Source of the DNA: an uncultured beta proteobacterium
GTDB lineage: Bacteria > Pseudomonadota > Gammaproteobacteria > Burkholderiales > Burkholderiaceae_C
Reading direction: 5' to 3'
NCBI GenBank assembly: GCA_903914175.1
Contig: CAIWNX010000056.1
Span: 1 to 49,171, forward strand
DNA length: 49,171 nucleotides
A program made the translations under genes and the position numbers. Below, one piece after another: positions 41,409 through 49,171 of the stretch (positions are counted from its first letter, which is position 1; each line of letters starts with the position of its first letter). A model generated the notes under the pieces. It saw only the letters and a list, made by a program, of their open reading frames with translations. It did no database searches and had not been told where the DNA came from.

Positions 41409-42364
41409 TGCGGCGGATTCTGGTGACCGGCGCTTCTGGTTTTGTCGGACACGCTCTGGTTTCCCGATTGGTTGCGCTTGACAATTGCCAGGTGATCGCG
41501 ATGACGCGCGTGAATCCCGGCAATCCGGTTTCTGGTGCCATCTACCGACCGATCGGAGACTTGGCCTTGCAGATGCATTGGCCGCAGGAGTTGGTGGGTG
41601 TCGACACAATTGTGCATGCGGCCGCACGCGTGCATATCATCAACGACCGATCGGCCCGCTCCATCCATGAGTTTGAACGGATTAACGTCACGCCAAGCTT
41701 GCAATTGGCGCGGCACGCCGCAGCAATGGGTGTGCGGCGTCTGGTCTTCCTGAGTTCCATTGGTGTCAATGGCGTTCAAACTGGCGTAGCAACTGCCTTC
41801 ACGGAAACCGACAAGCCCAATCCGCACAATGCTTACGCACTGTCGAAACTGAAGGCCGAACGTGGCTTGCTTGAAATTTCGGCTGCGACAGGGCTGGAAT
41901 TGGTGATCATCCGCCCGCCCCTGGTTTACGGCCCTGGCGTGCGAGCCAACTTTGCTGCCTTGATGCATGCGGTGCAAAACGGCTGGCCGCTGCCATTGGG
42001 CGCCGTGCGCAATCGCCGCAGTCTGGTGGCACTGGACAACCTGGTTGATTTCATTTTGACCTGCATCGATCATCCGCAGGCCACCAACCAGACGTTTCTG
42101 GTCAGTGATGGGCAGGATGTATCAAGCCCTGAACTGGTGCGCGGCCTGGCGCACGCAGCGGGGGTGTCAGCGCGTCTGGTGCCGGTGCCACCCTGGGCTT
42201 TGTGGGCCGTTGCGGCTGTGCTTGGCAAGCGCGAGTTCATGCAACGCTTGTGTGGCAGTTTGCGGGTCGATATTTCAAAGGCAAACAAAGTGCTGGGTTG
42301 GGCGCCACGGATTTCCGTCGAGGAGGGCTTGCGGCGTGCGGTTGTGGGCATACAAAGGCCATGA
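41405..42364 (+). CDS. NAD-dependent epimerase/reductase, WreQ/WbpV-like
   Basis: This 319-residue extended SDR has RRILVTGASGFVGHALVSRL, AARVHIIND, FLSSIGVNG and YALSKLKAERGL (Tyr-x3-Lys), then IIRPPLVYGPGVRANF. These blocks match WbpV/WreQ-type enzymes, which reduce the 4-keto group of UDP-6-deoxy-HexNAc to UDP-QuiNAc or UDP-FucNAc. This assignment is strengthened by the initiating transferase next door, the partner of WreQ in Rhizobium. The UDP-GlcNAc 4,6-dehydratase needed for its substrate is not in the window. A UDP-sugar 4-epimerase is the alternative. Confidence 0.78.
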   Translation: MMRRILVTGASGFVGHALVSRLVALDNCQVIAMTRVNPGNPVSGAIYRPIGDLALQMHWPQELVGVDTIVHAAARVHIINDRSARSIHEFERINVTPSLQLARHAAAMGVRRLVFLSSIGVNGVQTGVATAFTETDKPNPHNAYALSKLKAERGLLEISAATGLELVIIRPPLVYGPGVRANFAALMHAVQNGWPLPLGAVRNRRSLVALDNLVDFILTCIDHPQATNQTFLVSDGQDVSSPELVRGLAHAAGVSARLVPVPPWALWAVAAVLGKREFMQRLCGSLRVDISKANKVLGWAPRISVEEGLRRAVVGIQRP

Positions 42365-42526
42365 CTGCACGATTCAATACCGCTGCCGCTGCCGATTTTC
42401 GGATAGATAATCCCGATTCCGATGCAGTGAAACCAATCAGCAATAGGTGCTCACAGGGTTTTTCCGCCTACCATCATCAGAAATTTCGTTGCGCCGTCAG
42501 CTCCTGTGCAACAGCTTCGAGATACC

Positions 42527-43087
42527 ATGAAACGCGCCCTTGATCTGATATTCGCGTTACTTGCGTTTATATTAATCCTGCTGCCACTTGCGTTGCTTGC
42601 CCTGGCAGTGCGCCTGACATCAAACGGTCCGATACTTTACTGGTCCGATCGGGTCGGGCGTGATAATTTGATTTTCAAAATGCCCAAGTTTCGCAGCATG
42701 CGCGTTGACACGCCTGCTTTGGCGACGCATTTGCTTGGTGATCCCAGGGCGTATCTGACCGTGATTGGCAGTTTCCTGCGCAAGAGCAGCCTGGATGAAC
42801 TGCCACAGTTATGGAGCATCATCCGCGGGGATATGAGTTTGGTCGGCCCAAGACCTGCCTTGTTCAACCAGTATGATTTGATTGAGGCGCGCACTCAATG
42901 TGGTGTACATAAACTGATGCCCGGCCTGACCGGTTGGGCGCAGATTAATGGGCGTGATGAATTGCCAATTCTCCAAAAGGTGGCGCTGGATGTGGAGTAT
43001 CTTGCGAGACGTTCCTTTTGGTTTGATATGAAGATACTATTTCTGACCGTTATAAAGGTGCTGACACGGGATAATGTGGCGCATTAG
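42527..43087 (+). CDS. initiating sugar-phosphate transferase (PglC/WreU-like)
   Basis: This small monotopic phosphoglycosyl transferase of 186 residues starts with one re-entrant helix (KRALDLIFALLAFILILLPLALLALAV), then KMPKFRSMRVDTP, KSSLDELPQLWSIIRGDMSLVGPRPAL (the DE catalytic pair and PRP) and MPGLTGWAQINGRDELP. It transfers the first sugar-1-phosphate of the repeat to undecaprenyl phosphate. It lacks the large N-terminal membrane part of WcaJ/WbaP. The start at 42527 fits the family; GTG at 42506 is in frame. A 162-base gap separates it from the epimerase gene, so it may have its own promoter. Confidence 0.92.
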   Translation: MKRALDLIFALLAFILILLPLALLALAVRLTSNGPILYWSDRVGRDNLIFKMPKFRSMRVDTPALATHLLGDPRAYLTVIGSFLRKSSLDELPQLWSIIRGDMSLVGPRPALFNQYDLIEARTQCGVHKLMPGLTGWAQINGRDELPILQKVALDVEYLARRSFWFDMKILFLTVIKVLTRDNVAH

Positions 43088-43147
43088 ATGCATAATATGC
43101 CGTCTGCACGGTGCAGGACTATTAATTTAAACGGAAGGACACTTACC

Positions 43148-43513
43148 ATGAGTAATCTGATCGATATTCAAGGACAGATCGAGAAATTGCAGAAGCAGGC
43201 TGCTGAAATCAAGAGCCGCGAGTTTGACAAAACCGTGCAGGAGATTCTGGCCAAGATGAAGGCTTTTGGCATTACGCTGAAAGATTTGCAGCCCGGCAAG
43301 GCACGTGGCGCAAAAGGTAAAGCAAAAGCTGCGGCTGGCGCCAAAAGCGCAGGCGCCAAAGGTGTGAAGAAAGCCAAAAGTGCGGCCGTGGTGGCCGCCA
43401 AATTCAAGGGGCCAAACGGTGAAACCTGGAGTGGCCGGGGCTTGGCACCGCGCTGGTTGGCCGCTCTGCTTGCGCAGGGGCGTAGCAAGGAAGAATTCGC
43501 GATCAAGAACTGA
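43148..43513 (+). CDS. H-NS family nucleoid protein
   Basis: This 121-residue DNA-binding protein has an N-terminal coiled-coil oligomerisation region (about 1-50), a linker of Ala/Gly/Lys repeats (GAKGKAKAAAGAKSAGAKGVKKAKSAA) and the C-terminal H-NS core WSGRGLAPRWLAALLAQGRS. H-NS binds and silences AT-rich DNA. The linker is longer and more basic than in E. coli H-NS, as in many betaproteobacterial relatives. The start at 43148 has GGAAGGA at good spacing. It follows the polysaccharide genes and may silence them or others. A hairpin follows. Confidence 0.92.
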   Translation: MSNLIDIQGQIEKLQKQAAEIKSREFDKTVQEILAKMKAFGITLKDLQPGKARGAKGKAKAAAGAKSAGAKGVKKAKSAAVVAAKFKGPNGETWSGRGLAPRWLAALLAQGRSKEEFAIKN

Positions 43514-43525
43514 AAGTGCTCGAAA

Positions 43526-43560
43526 GCCAGTGCGGTTCAGTCTGTTGAACTGTCACTGGC
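43526..43560 (+). terminator. two-step hairpin after the H-NS-like gene
   Basis: GCCAGTG pairs with CACTGGC and, inside, GTTCA pairs with TGAAC around GTCTGT. It begins 13 bases after the stop. There is no T-run, so it may be a weak terminator or an RNA-stabilising hairpin. Confidence 0.5.
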
Positions 43561-43614
43561 CTGCGTGGGTATGATTCAATCCAGTATCCCCCACACCTCG
43601 AAATAATCTCTACG

Positions 43615-44505
43615 ATGACTGACGTTAGCAAAATCCTTCCGCGCGAGAAAGCTGAAATTCTGGCTCAGGCTCTGCCCTATATCCGTAAATTCCATGGCAA
43701 AACCATGGTCATCAAGTACGGTGGCAATGCCATGACCGATCCGGATTTGCAGGCCGACTTTGCCGAAGACGTGGTCCTGCTCAAACTGGTCGGCATCAAC
43801 CCGGTAGTGGTCCACGGTGGTGGTCCGCAGATCGAGACCGCCCTCAAGCGGCTCGGGAAGAAGGGCGAATTTGTCCAGGGCATGCGGGTAACCGATGCTG
43901 AAACCATGGAAGTGGTGGAGTGGGTGCTTGCTGGTGAAGTTCAGCAGGACATCGTGGGGCTGATTAACCAGGCCGGTGGCAAGGCGGTCGGTCTGACCGG
44001 TCGTGATGGCGGCATGATTCGCGCGCAAAAGCTCAGGATGGTCGACAACAACGACCCGAGCAAGGAGCACGACGTGGGTCAGGTTGGCGACATCGTCAGT
44101 GTTGATCCAAGCGTCGTCAAGGCCTTGCAGGATGACGCCTTTATTCCGGTCATCAGTCCGATCGGGTTTGGTGAAAATAATGAGAGTTACAACATCAACG
44201 CCGATGTTGTGGCAGCCAAACTGGCCACCGTCCTGAAAGCCGAAAAACTTCTGATGCTGACCAATATCAGCGGCGTTCTGGACAAGGCAGGCAATCTGCT
44301 GACCAACCTGAGTGCGCGCCAGATTGATGAACTTTTTGCCGACGGCACGATTGGCGGTGGCATGCTACCGAAAATCAGTGGGGCCCTGGATGCTGCCAAG
44401 AGCGGTGTCAACTCGGTTCACATCATCGACGGACGGGTGCCGCATGTGCTGTTGCTTGAGATCCTGACCGATCAGGCGTTTGGGACGATGATCCGGTCAA
44501 AGTAG
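43615..44505 (+). CDS. argB: acetylglutamate kinase
   Basis: ArgB phosphorylates N-acetylglutamate in arginine biosynthesis. The 296-residue protein has [32 protein letters not shown], the [17 protein letters not shown] block and [11 protein letters not shown] of the amino-acid kinase family. Length and motifs are normal. The N-terminal extension with a helix before the kinase core (about 25 residues) is the type found in arginine-sensitive hexameric enzymes. slmA follows on the same strand. Confidence 0.97.
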   Translation: MTDVSKILPREKAEILAQALPYIRKFHGKTMVIKYGGNAMTDPDLQADFAEDVVLLKLVGINPVVVHGGGPQIETALKRLGKKGEFVQGMRVTDAETMEVVEWVLAGEVQQDIVGLINQAGGKAVGLTGRDGGMIRAQKLRMVDNNDPSKEHDVGQVGDIVSVDPSVVKALQDDAFIPVISPIGFGENNESYNINADVVAAKLATVLKAEKLLMLTNISGVLDKAGNLLTNLSARQIDELFADGTIGGGMLPKISGALDAAKSGVNSVHIIDGRVPHVLLLEILTDQAFGTMIRSK

Positions 44506-44599
44506 ATTGCCCGCAGGCGCCGCACTGTGTAGTGCCCAGCCCCCTCGAAAACCCTCGGGTCGGCTGTGCGAGAATGAATTTATCATTCTGCCTGTGACC

Positions 44600-45286
44600 A
44601 TGTCTGACGTCGAATCCTCCCCTCCGGTGCCTGCCGCAAGTTCTGTGGCTGTTGAGCGCGTCTCGGCGCCGCGCAAGCGCCCCAAGCCTGGTGAGCGCCG
44701 GGTGCAGATATTGCAGGCGCTGGCGAGCATGTTGGAGCAGCCGGGGTCCGAGCGCATCACCACTGCGGCTTTGGCGGCGAGGCTGGATGTGAGCGAGGCG
44801 GCCTTGTACCGCCACTTTGCCAGCAAGGCGCAAATGTTTGAAGGTCTGATCGAATTTATCGAGCAGACCGTTTTTTCGCTGGTCAACCAGATTGCTGATC
44901 GTGAGAGTTCGACAGAGCCACTGGCCGGGATGCCTGACGCCGGCGCCGGGCGCCGCCAGGCGATCAAGGTGGTCACCATGCTGATGCAGTTCGCGGAAAA
45001 GAATCCCGGCATGACGCGCGTCATGGTGGGCGATGCGCTGGTATTCGAAAACGAACGCCTGCAGCAACGCATGAACCAGTTTTTTGACAAGATTGAAGCC
45101 ACTCTCAAGCAGAGTCTGCGCAGCAGTGCCGAGTCGGGTGGTTCGGCGACACCCAGTGTCGATACGCAGGTGCGGGCTTCGGTCCTCACTGCTTTTCTGG
45201 TGGGACGCTTGCAGCGCTTTGCGCGCTCGGGTTTCAGGCGCCTGCCTTCAGAACATCTGGAAGCCAGCCTGGCGCTGATTCTTTGA
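44600..45286 (+). CDS. slmA: nucleoid occlusion factor SlmA (TetR fold)
   Basis: SlmA binds specific DNA sites across the chromosome and blocks FtsZ ring assembly over the nucleoid. The 228-residue protein has a disordered Pro/Ser/Ala-rich N-terminus of some 30 residues, then the HTH (RRVQILQALASMLEQPGSERITTAALAARLDVSEAALYRHFASKAQMFEGLIEFIE) and the helical dimer domain. The argB-slmA order is common in betaproteobacteria. A short GCGGG/CCCGC hairpin follows at about 45289. Confidence 0.88.
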   Translation: MSDVESSPPVPAASSVAVERVSAPRKRPKPGERRVQILQALASMLEQPGSERITTAALAARLDVSEAALYRHFASKAQMFEGLIEFIEQTVFSLVNQIADRESSTEPLAGMPDAGAGRRQAIKVVTMLMQFAEKNPGMTRVMVGDALVFENERLQQRMNQFFDKIEATLKQSLRSSAESGGSATPSVDTQVRASVLTAFLVGRLQRFARSGFRRLPSEHLEASLALIL

Positions 45287-45360
45287 CTGCGGGTAAACCC
45301 GCGCTACCCTTAGAAAATTCCCTCTAGAAACGGAGGCTGCCGTCGGATGGCGGCGCAAAT

Positions 45361-45394
45361 GATGCAAAATAGCACGATCGTTCTATTTTGTATC
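45361..45394. promoter_or_regulatory. 34-bp near-perfect palindrome, candidate TetR operator
   Basis: Fifteen of 17 base pairs are symmetric: the left half reads GATGCAAAATAGCACGA, and its right counterpart ends two bases before the TetR ATG at 45397. The inner core ACGATCGT is fully symmetric, and the mismatched pairs are 45364/45391 and 45373/45382. This is the size and form of a TetR-family operator, and its place at the start codon would block transcription or translation initiation. Confidence 0.75.
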
Positions 45395-45396
45395 CT

Positions 45397-46110
45397 ATGG
45401 CTCCGTCTGAAACCGCTGTTAAACCTCCCGTCAAACAAACCCGCAGGGTTACCGACGGCGGGCGCGCATTACAAAAAGGTGAGCAAACAAAGCAGGCCAT
45501 CATTGACGCTGCCCTTGGTTTGGCAGCGCAGATCGGCCTGGAAGGCCTGAGCATTGGCGCACTGGCTGAAGTGATGCGGATGAGCAAGTCTGGCGTATTT
45601 GCCCACTTTGGTTCGCGTGAAGAACTCCAGATTTCCGTGATTCGCGAGTATTACGCCCGTTTTTCCGACGAAATCTTCGTGCCGGCGATGAAAGAAGCCC
45701 GTGGATTGCCTCGGGTGCGCGCATTGTTTGACAACTGGATGAAGCGGGTCACCGTCGAATTGCAGTCGGGATGCATTTTCATTAGCGGCGCTGTCGAGTT
45801 TGATGACCGTCCGGGACCGGTGCGCGATGCCTTGGCGGGTTCGGTCCGGATCTGGCTGGAGGCCATGTACCGTGCCGTCGTTCAGGCCAAGGAAGAAGGA
45901 CAACTCAATCCCGATGCCGACGAGGAGCAGATGGCCTTCGAGATCCACGGACTTATTCTCGCGCTGCACTATGAAGCTCGATTTTTAAAGAACCCCGAGG
46001 CGATCCATCACGCCAACAAGGGCTTCGAGAATATTCTCGCGCGCGACGGCAAGAAAGCCGTCGCTGCATCACCTGTTTCCGAAAAACAAAACCCACATAC
46101 CAAGGAGTAG
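45397..46110 (+). CDS. TetR-family transcriptional regulator (fatty-acid oxidation unit)
   Basis: This 237-residue regulator has a basic N-terminus, the HTH (QAIIDAALGLAAQIGLEGLSIGALAEVMRMSKSGVFAHFGSREEL) and a ligand domain with SGCIFISGAVEFDDRPGPVRDAL, found in the TetR subgroup beside acyl-CoA dehydrogenases. The ATG at 45397 directly follows the palindrome; an in-frame TTG at 45388 lies inside it. The acyl-CoA dehydrogenase starts five bases after its stop, with its ribosome site inside the regulator's last codons. An acyl-CoA ligand is likely by family and context. Confidence 0.9.
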   Translation: MAPSETAVKPPVKQTRRVTDGGRALQKGEQTKQAIIDAALGLAAQIGLEGLSIGALAEVMRMSKSGVFAHFGSREELQISVIREYYARFSDEIFVPAMKEARGLPRVRALFDNWMKRVTVELQSGCIFISGAVEFDDRPGPVRDALAGSVRIWLEAMYRAVVQAKEEGQLNPDADEEQMAFEIHGLILALHYEARFLKNPEAIHHANKGFENILARDGKKAVAASPVSEKQNPHTKE

Positions 46111-46115
46111 CCAGC

Positions 46116-47912
46116 ATGCCCACCTATACCCCCCCCCTTCGCGATATGCAATTTGTCATGCACGAAATGCTCAAGGTCACTGAGGATTTCAAGCAGATGC
46201 CGCTCTATGCCGACATGGACGCGGAAACGATCAATGCGGTACTGGAGGAAGGCGGAAAGTTCGCAGCCGAGGTCATTTTCCCGCTCAACGTCAGCGGTGA
46301 CGCTGAGGGTTGCGGGTACGACGCAGTGACCCATGCTGTGACGACGCCCAAAGGCTTCAAGGAAGCCTATCGCCAGTACATCGATGCCGGTTGGGCCGCG
46401 TTGGCCTGCGACCCCGAGTTCGGCGGCCAGGGCTTGCCGCTGGTGGTCAACCAGTGCTTTTATGAAATGCTCAACAGCGCCAATCAGGCCTGGACCATGT
46501 ACCCCGGTCTCACGCATGGCGCCTACGCCTCTCTCATTTCGCATGGCACGCCGGAACAAAAGCAGACCTATCTGCCCAAGATGATCAGCGGCGAGTGGAC
46601 CGGCACCATGTGCCTGACCGAAGCGCATTGCGGAACGGACCTGGGCCTGATGCGCACCAAGGCCGATCCGCAGGCTGATGGCACATTCAAGCTTACCGGC
46701 AACAAAATCTTCATCAGCGCCGGTGAACAGGACATGACGGCAAACATCGTTCACCTGGTGCTGGCGCGACTGCCCGATGCCCCTCCCGGCATCAAAGGGG
46801 TCAGCCTGTTCATCGTGCCCAAGTTCCTGGTCAACCAGGACGGATCGCTGGGTGCGCGCAACGGCATTTACTGCGGTGGCCTGGAACACAAGATGGGCAT
46901 CAAGGGCAACGCGACCGCCCAGATCGTGCTTGAAGATGCGGTGGGCAGCATCGTGGGGCAACCCAACAAGGGCATGAACGGCATGTTTGTGATGATGAAT
47001 GCGGCCCGGCTCGGCGTCGGCAATCAGGGACAGGGCTTGATCGAAGTGGCCTACCAGAACGCGCTGGCCTATGCCAAGGACCGCATTCAGATGCGCTCAC
47101 TCACGGGGGCGAAGGCCAAGGACCAGGCGGCCGACCCGATCATCGTGCACCCCGATGTGCGCAAGATGCTGCTGACGGCCAAGGCCTATTCGGAAGGCGG
47201 GCGCGCGCTGCTGTGCTTCAGTTCGATGCTGCGCGAAAAAGAGCACAACCACCCGGATGAAAAAGTGCGCCAGGACTCCGGCGAAATGCTGGCCATGCTC
47301 ACGCCCATCGTCAAGGCCTTCAGTACCGACAACGGCTGGACCGCTACTTCGGCCTGCCTGCAGGTCTTCGGCGGCCACGGCTACATCAAGGAATGGGGCA
47401 TGGAGCAGTTTGTGCGCGACGCCCGCATCAACATGATTTATGAGGGCACGAACACGGTCCAATCGCTCGACCTGCTGGGGCGCAAGATTCTCGGCAACAA
47501 CGGCGCTACTTTGCGCAAGTTCGGCAAACTCATTGGCAAACTGGTGGAAGAAGAGGGCAGCAATGCGAAGATGGCTGAATTCATCACGCCGATTGCGACC
47601 CTCGGTGAGCAGATGACCAAGTTCACGACCGAGATCGCCATGAAGGGTATGCAAAACCCCGATGAGGTGGGCGCTGCCGCGGTGGACTACCTGCGTGTCG
47701 CCGGTCATCTGGTGTTTGGCTATTTCTGGGCCCGCATGGCACAGGTCGCGCTGCGCGAGATCGCCGCTGGCAACGCTGACCCGTTCTACCTGGCCAAAGT
47801 GCAGACGGCACGCTTTTATTTCGCCAAACTGTTCCCCGAGACCGCAACTTTGATGCGCACCGCGCGTGCCGGCAGCGCCGTCTTGATGGATACTAATGAG
47901 GCGTTGCTGTAA
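46116..47912 (+). CDS. acyl-CoA dehydrogenase (approx. 600-residue, FAD type)
   Basis: This 598-residue flavoprotein catalyses alpha,beta-dehydrogenation of an acyl-CoA. Visible features are the CLTEAHCGTDLGLMRTKA flavin-binding block, KIFISAGEQDM, the MGIKGNATAQIVLEDAVG strand, VFGGHGYIKEWGMEQFVRDARI and the catalytic base in IYEGTNTVQ (Glu443). A C-terminal domain of about 110 residues follows, as in the long ACAD class that also includes DmdC (3-methylmercaptopropionyl-CoA dehydrogenase). Medium- or long-chain fatty acyl-CoA is the more likely substrate here, since TetR and thioesterase genes flank it. AAGGAG lies before the ATG. Confidence 0.92.
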   Translation: MPTYTPPLRDMQFVMHEMLKVTEDFKQMPLYADMDAETINAVLEEGGKFAAEVIFPLNVSGDAEGCGYDAVTHAVTTPKGFKEAYRQYIDAGWAALACDPEFGGQGLPLVVNQCFYEMLNSANQAWTMYPGLTHGAYASLISHGTPEQKQTYLPKMISGEWTGTMCLTEAHCGTDLGLMRTKADPQADGTFKLTGNKIFISAGEQDMTANIVHLVLARLPDAPPGIKGVSLFIVPKFLVNQDGSLGARNGIYCGGLEHKMGIKGNATAQIVLEDAVGSIVGQPNKGMNGMFVMMNAARLGVGNQGQGLIEVAYQNALAYAKDRIQMRSLTGAKAKDQAADPIIVHPDVRKMLLTAKAYSEGGRALLCFSSMLREKEHNHPDEKVRQDSGEMLAMLTPIVKAFSTDNGWTATSACLQVFGGHGYIKEWGMEQFVRDARINMIYEGTNTVQSLDLLGRKILGNNGATLRKFGKLIGKLVEEEGSNAKMAEFITPIATLGEQMTKFTTEIAMKGMQNPDEVGAAAVDYLRVAGHLVFGYFWARMAQVALREIAAGNADPFYLAKVQTARFYFAKLFPETATLMRTARAGSAVLMDTNEALL

Positions 47913-47948
47913 ACGCATTTGCTCAAATCAATAATTCGGAGGCAAACC

Positions 47949-48401
47949 ATGAAAGTTGTTCAAATTCTCAGTTCTGCTGTTCTGGCTGTCGCGGCCTTGG
48001 GTGCTGTTGGCAGCGCACAGGCACAAATGACGCCGGTCGGTTTGTGGAAGACCATTGACGACGACGGCAAGACCGAGAAGTCGCTGGTGCGCATCACTGA
48101 AAAGGACGGCGCCCTGTCGGGCGTGGTGGAGAAAGTGTTTGATCCCAGCAAGCAGGATTCCAAGTGCGACCAGTGCACCGATGAACGCAAGGACAAACTT
48201 GTGCTGGGGATGACCATCATTCGAAACGTGCGCCAGGACGCAGGTGACAAAGAGGTGTGGACCGGCGGTGAAATTCTTGACCCCAACAATGGCAAGACCT
48301 ACAAGACCCGGCTCAAACCGGTTGATGGTGGCAAGACGATGCAGATGCGCGGATACATTGGATTTTTTTACCGCACACAGATCTGGCACCGGGTTGAGTA
48401 G
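47949..48401 (+). CDS. DUF2147 family exported protein
   Basis: This 150-residue protein has a signal peptide ending at SAQAQ (residue 26), then GLWKTIDDDGKTEKSLVRITEKDGALSG, Cys-x2-Cys in SKCDQCTDERKD, and GEILDPNNGKTYKTRLKPVDGGKTMQMRGYIGFF. These are the DUF2147 blocks. Role unknown; a periplasmic lipid-binding or envelope function has been suggested for similar folds but is not shown here. GGAGG precedes the start. It follows the acyl-CoA dehydrogenase gene by 36 bases and is likely co-transcribed. Confidence 0.87.
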   Translation: MKVVQILSSAVLAVAALGAVGSAQAQMTPVGLWKTIDDDGKTEKSLVRITEKDGALSGVVEKVFDPSKQDSKCDQCTDERKDKLVLGMTIIRNVRQDAGDKEVWTGGEILDPNNGKTYKTRLKPVDGGKTMQMRGYIGFFYRTQIWHRVE

Positions 48402-48505
48402 GGTGCGCGGCTGAGCTGGGCGCGGCCGATATCGTTGAGTGTCGAACAGCAGGCGGCGTCACGCACCGGACTGCGGCGTTCTGGCATGCGCGGCATACTG
48501 GCGGC

Positions 48506-49171
48506 ATGAACAATCATCCGTTTGACCAGGCGCTGGCCTTGACTTTGACCGATGTGCCGGGCGTTTACCACGGCAGCACGTCGGCCGCTTACTGGAACAT
48601 GGTCGGACCCTTTGGCGGCATCACGGCCGCCATCGCGCTCAAGTCTGTGCTACAGCACCCGGCGCTGTTGGGCCAACCGATTGCACTGACCGTCAACTTT
48701 GCCGGTGCGGTTGTGGACGGTCCGTTCACCGTTTCGGCCACACCCCGCCGTACCAACCGCTCGACCCAGCATTGGGTTATTGAGTTGACGCAGATCGGCT
48801 CAAGCGGACAGGTCGAGGTCATGCTGACCGGCACGGCGGTTACCGCAGTGCGGCGCAACACCTGGAGCAGCGACGAGATTGCGATGCCAGTGGTGCCCCG
48901 CCCGGAAGGTCTGCTCGAGGAAAAGCCGATGACCGGTGTCGAGTGGATTCATCGCTACGACATGCGTTTTGTTGAGGGCGCGTTTCCGACTGAATGGAAG
49001 GCTCAGGGCGACACAAGTCAGTCCCGACTCTGGATGCGCGACAGCCCGCAGCGCTGCCTTGACTTCTGCGCGCTGGCGGCCATGGCCGATATCTTCTTCC
49101 CGCGTGTCTATCTGCGCCGGGCTTTGCGCGTGCCGGCCGGCACCGTGGCGCTGACGGTTTACTTTCATGCC
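48506..49171 (+). CDS. acyl-CoA thioesterase family protein (TesB-like, truncated at the window edge)
   Basis: The reading frame is open for 222 codons to the end of the window, so the C-terminus is missing. It has the hotdog-fold blocks WNMVGPFGGITAAIALKSVLQHP near residues 31-53 and TVNFAGAVVDGPFTV, matching the TesB-like/4HBT_3 thioesterase family, which hydrolyses acyl-CoA to free acid and CoA. A double hotdog of about 270 residues would be expected. The ribosome site before 48506 is weak, and a 104-base gap precedes it. It belongs to the same fatty-acyl group as the ACAD gene by context. Confidence 0.82.
   Translation, partial: MNNHPFDQALALTLTDVPGVYHGSTSAAYWNMVGPFGGITAAIALKSVLQHPALLGQPIALTVNFAGAVVDGPFTVSATPRRTNRSTQHWVIELTQIGSSGQVEVMLTGTAVTAVRRNTWSSDEIAMPVVPRPEGLLEEKPMTGVEWIHRYDMRFVEGAFPTEWKAQGDTSQSRLWMRDSPQRCLDFCALAAMADIFFPRVYLRRALRVPAGTVALTVYFHA

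Overview
The window reads as chromosomal DNA of a betaproteobacterium, most likely Burkholderiales/Comamonadaceae (Rhodoferax/Polaromonas-like). This rests on two Bug/TctC periplasmic binding proteins, a DUF1840 protein, a PHA-system protein and phasin, the argB-slmA pair, a CoA-ligase/Liv transporter cluster and a GC-rich composition. It is an inference from gene families; no rRNA marker is present. I found no tRNA, rRNA, IS element, prophage or CRISPR array. All genes look intact, and the last one runs off the right edge.

1-9.8 kb holds housekeeping and catabolic genes: a proline-rich lipoprotein; xdhC with the membrane urate hydroxylase puuD (purine breakdown); a 2Fe-2S flavin reductase with a Bug binding protein; a YeeZ-like NAD(P)-binding protein; pyruvate phosphate dikinase; and a secreted peroxiredoxin. 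Five copies of a short dispersed repeat with two hairpins lie in gaps of the first 12.2 kb, and one copy has grown a 20-bp tandem array.

9.9-19.4 kb is a minus-strand unit of acyl-CoA synthetase, LivG, LivH, LivM, substrate-binding protein, LivF and a PaaK-like CoA ligase. It faces a divergent Crp/Fnr-type regulator across a gap with three palindromes. It probably imports and CoA-activates an organic (perhaps aromatic) acid.

19.4-28.8 kb is the most interesting part, a storage-lipid island: a PHA-system protein, an acyl-CoA-binding protein, a WS/DGAT wax ester synthase, a TPR protein, a TetR regulator, a patatin-like lipase, a phasin with a histone-like tail, and a two-domain fatty acyl-CoA reductase of the Marinobacter Maqu_2507 type. 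The reductase (acyl-CoA to alcohol) and WS/DGAT (alcohol plus acyl-CoA to wax ester) form a complete two-step route; the other genes could supply carriers, granule coat, lipolysis and control.

28.9-43.1 kb is a surface polysaccharide cluster: dTDP-L-rhamnose genes (rmlBDAC), GDP-fucose genes (fcl, gmd), a flippase, a methyltransferase, four glycosyltransferases, a second shorter Gmd-type enzyme, a WreQ/WbpV-like reductase/epimerase and a PglC-like initiating phosphosugar transferase. Many junctions overlap as ATGA/GTGA. No polymerase (Wzy) or export genes are visible. An H-NS-like gene closes the cluster.

43.6-49.2 kb holds argB and slmA, then a fatty-acid oxidation unit: a TetR regulator with a 34-bp near-perfect palindrome immediately before its start codon, an acyl-CoA dehydrogenase, a DUF2147 protein and a truncated TesB-like thioesterase.
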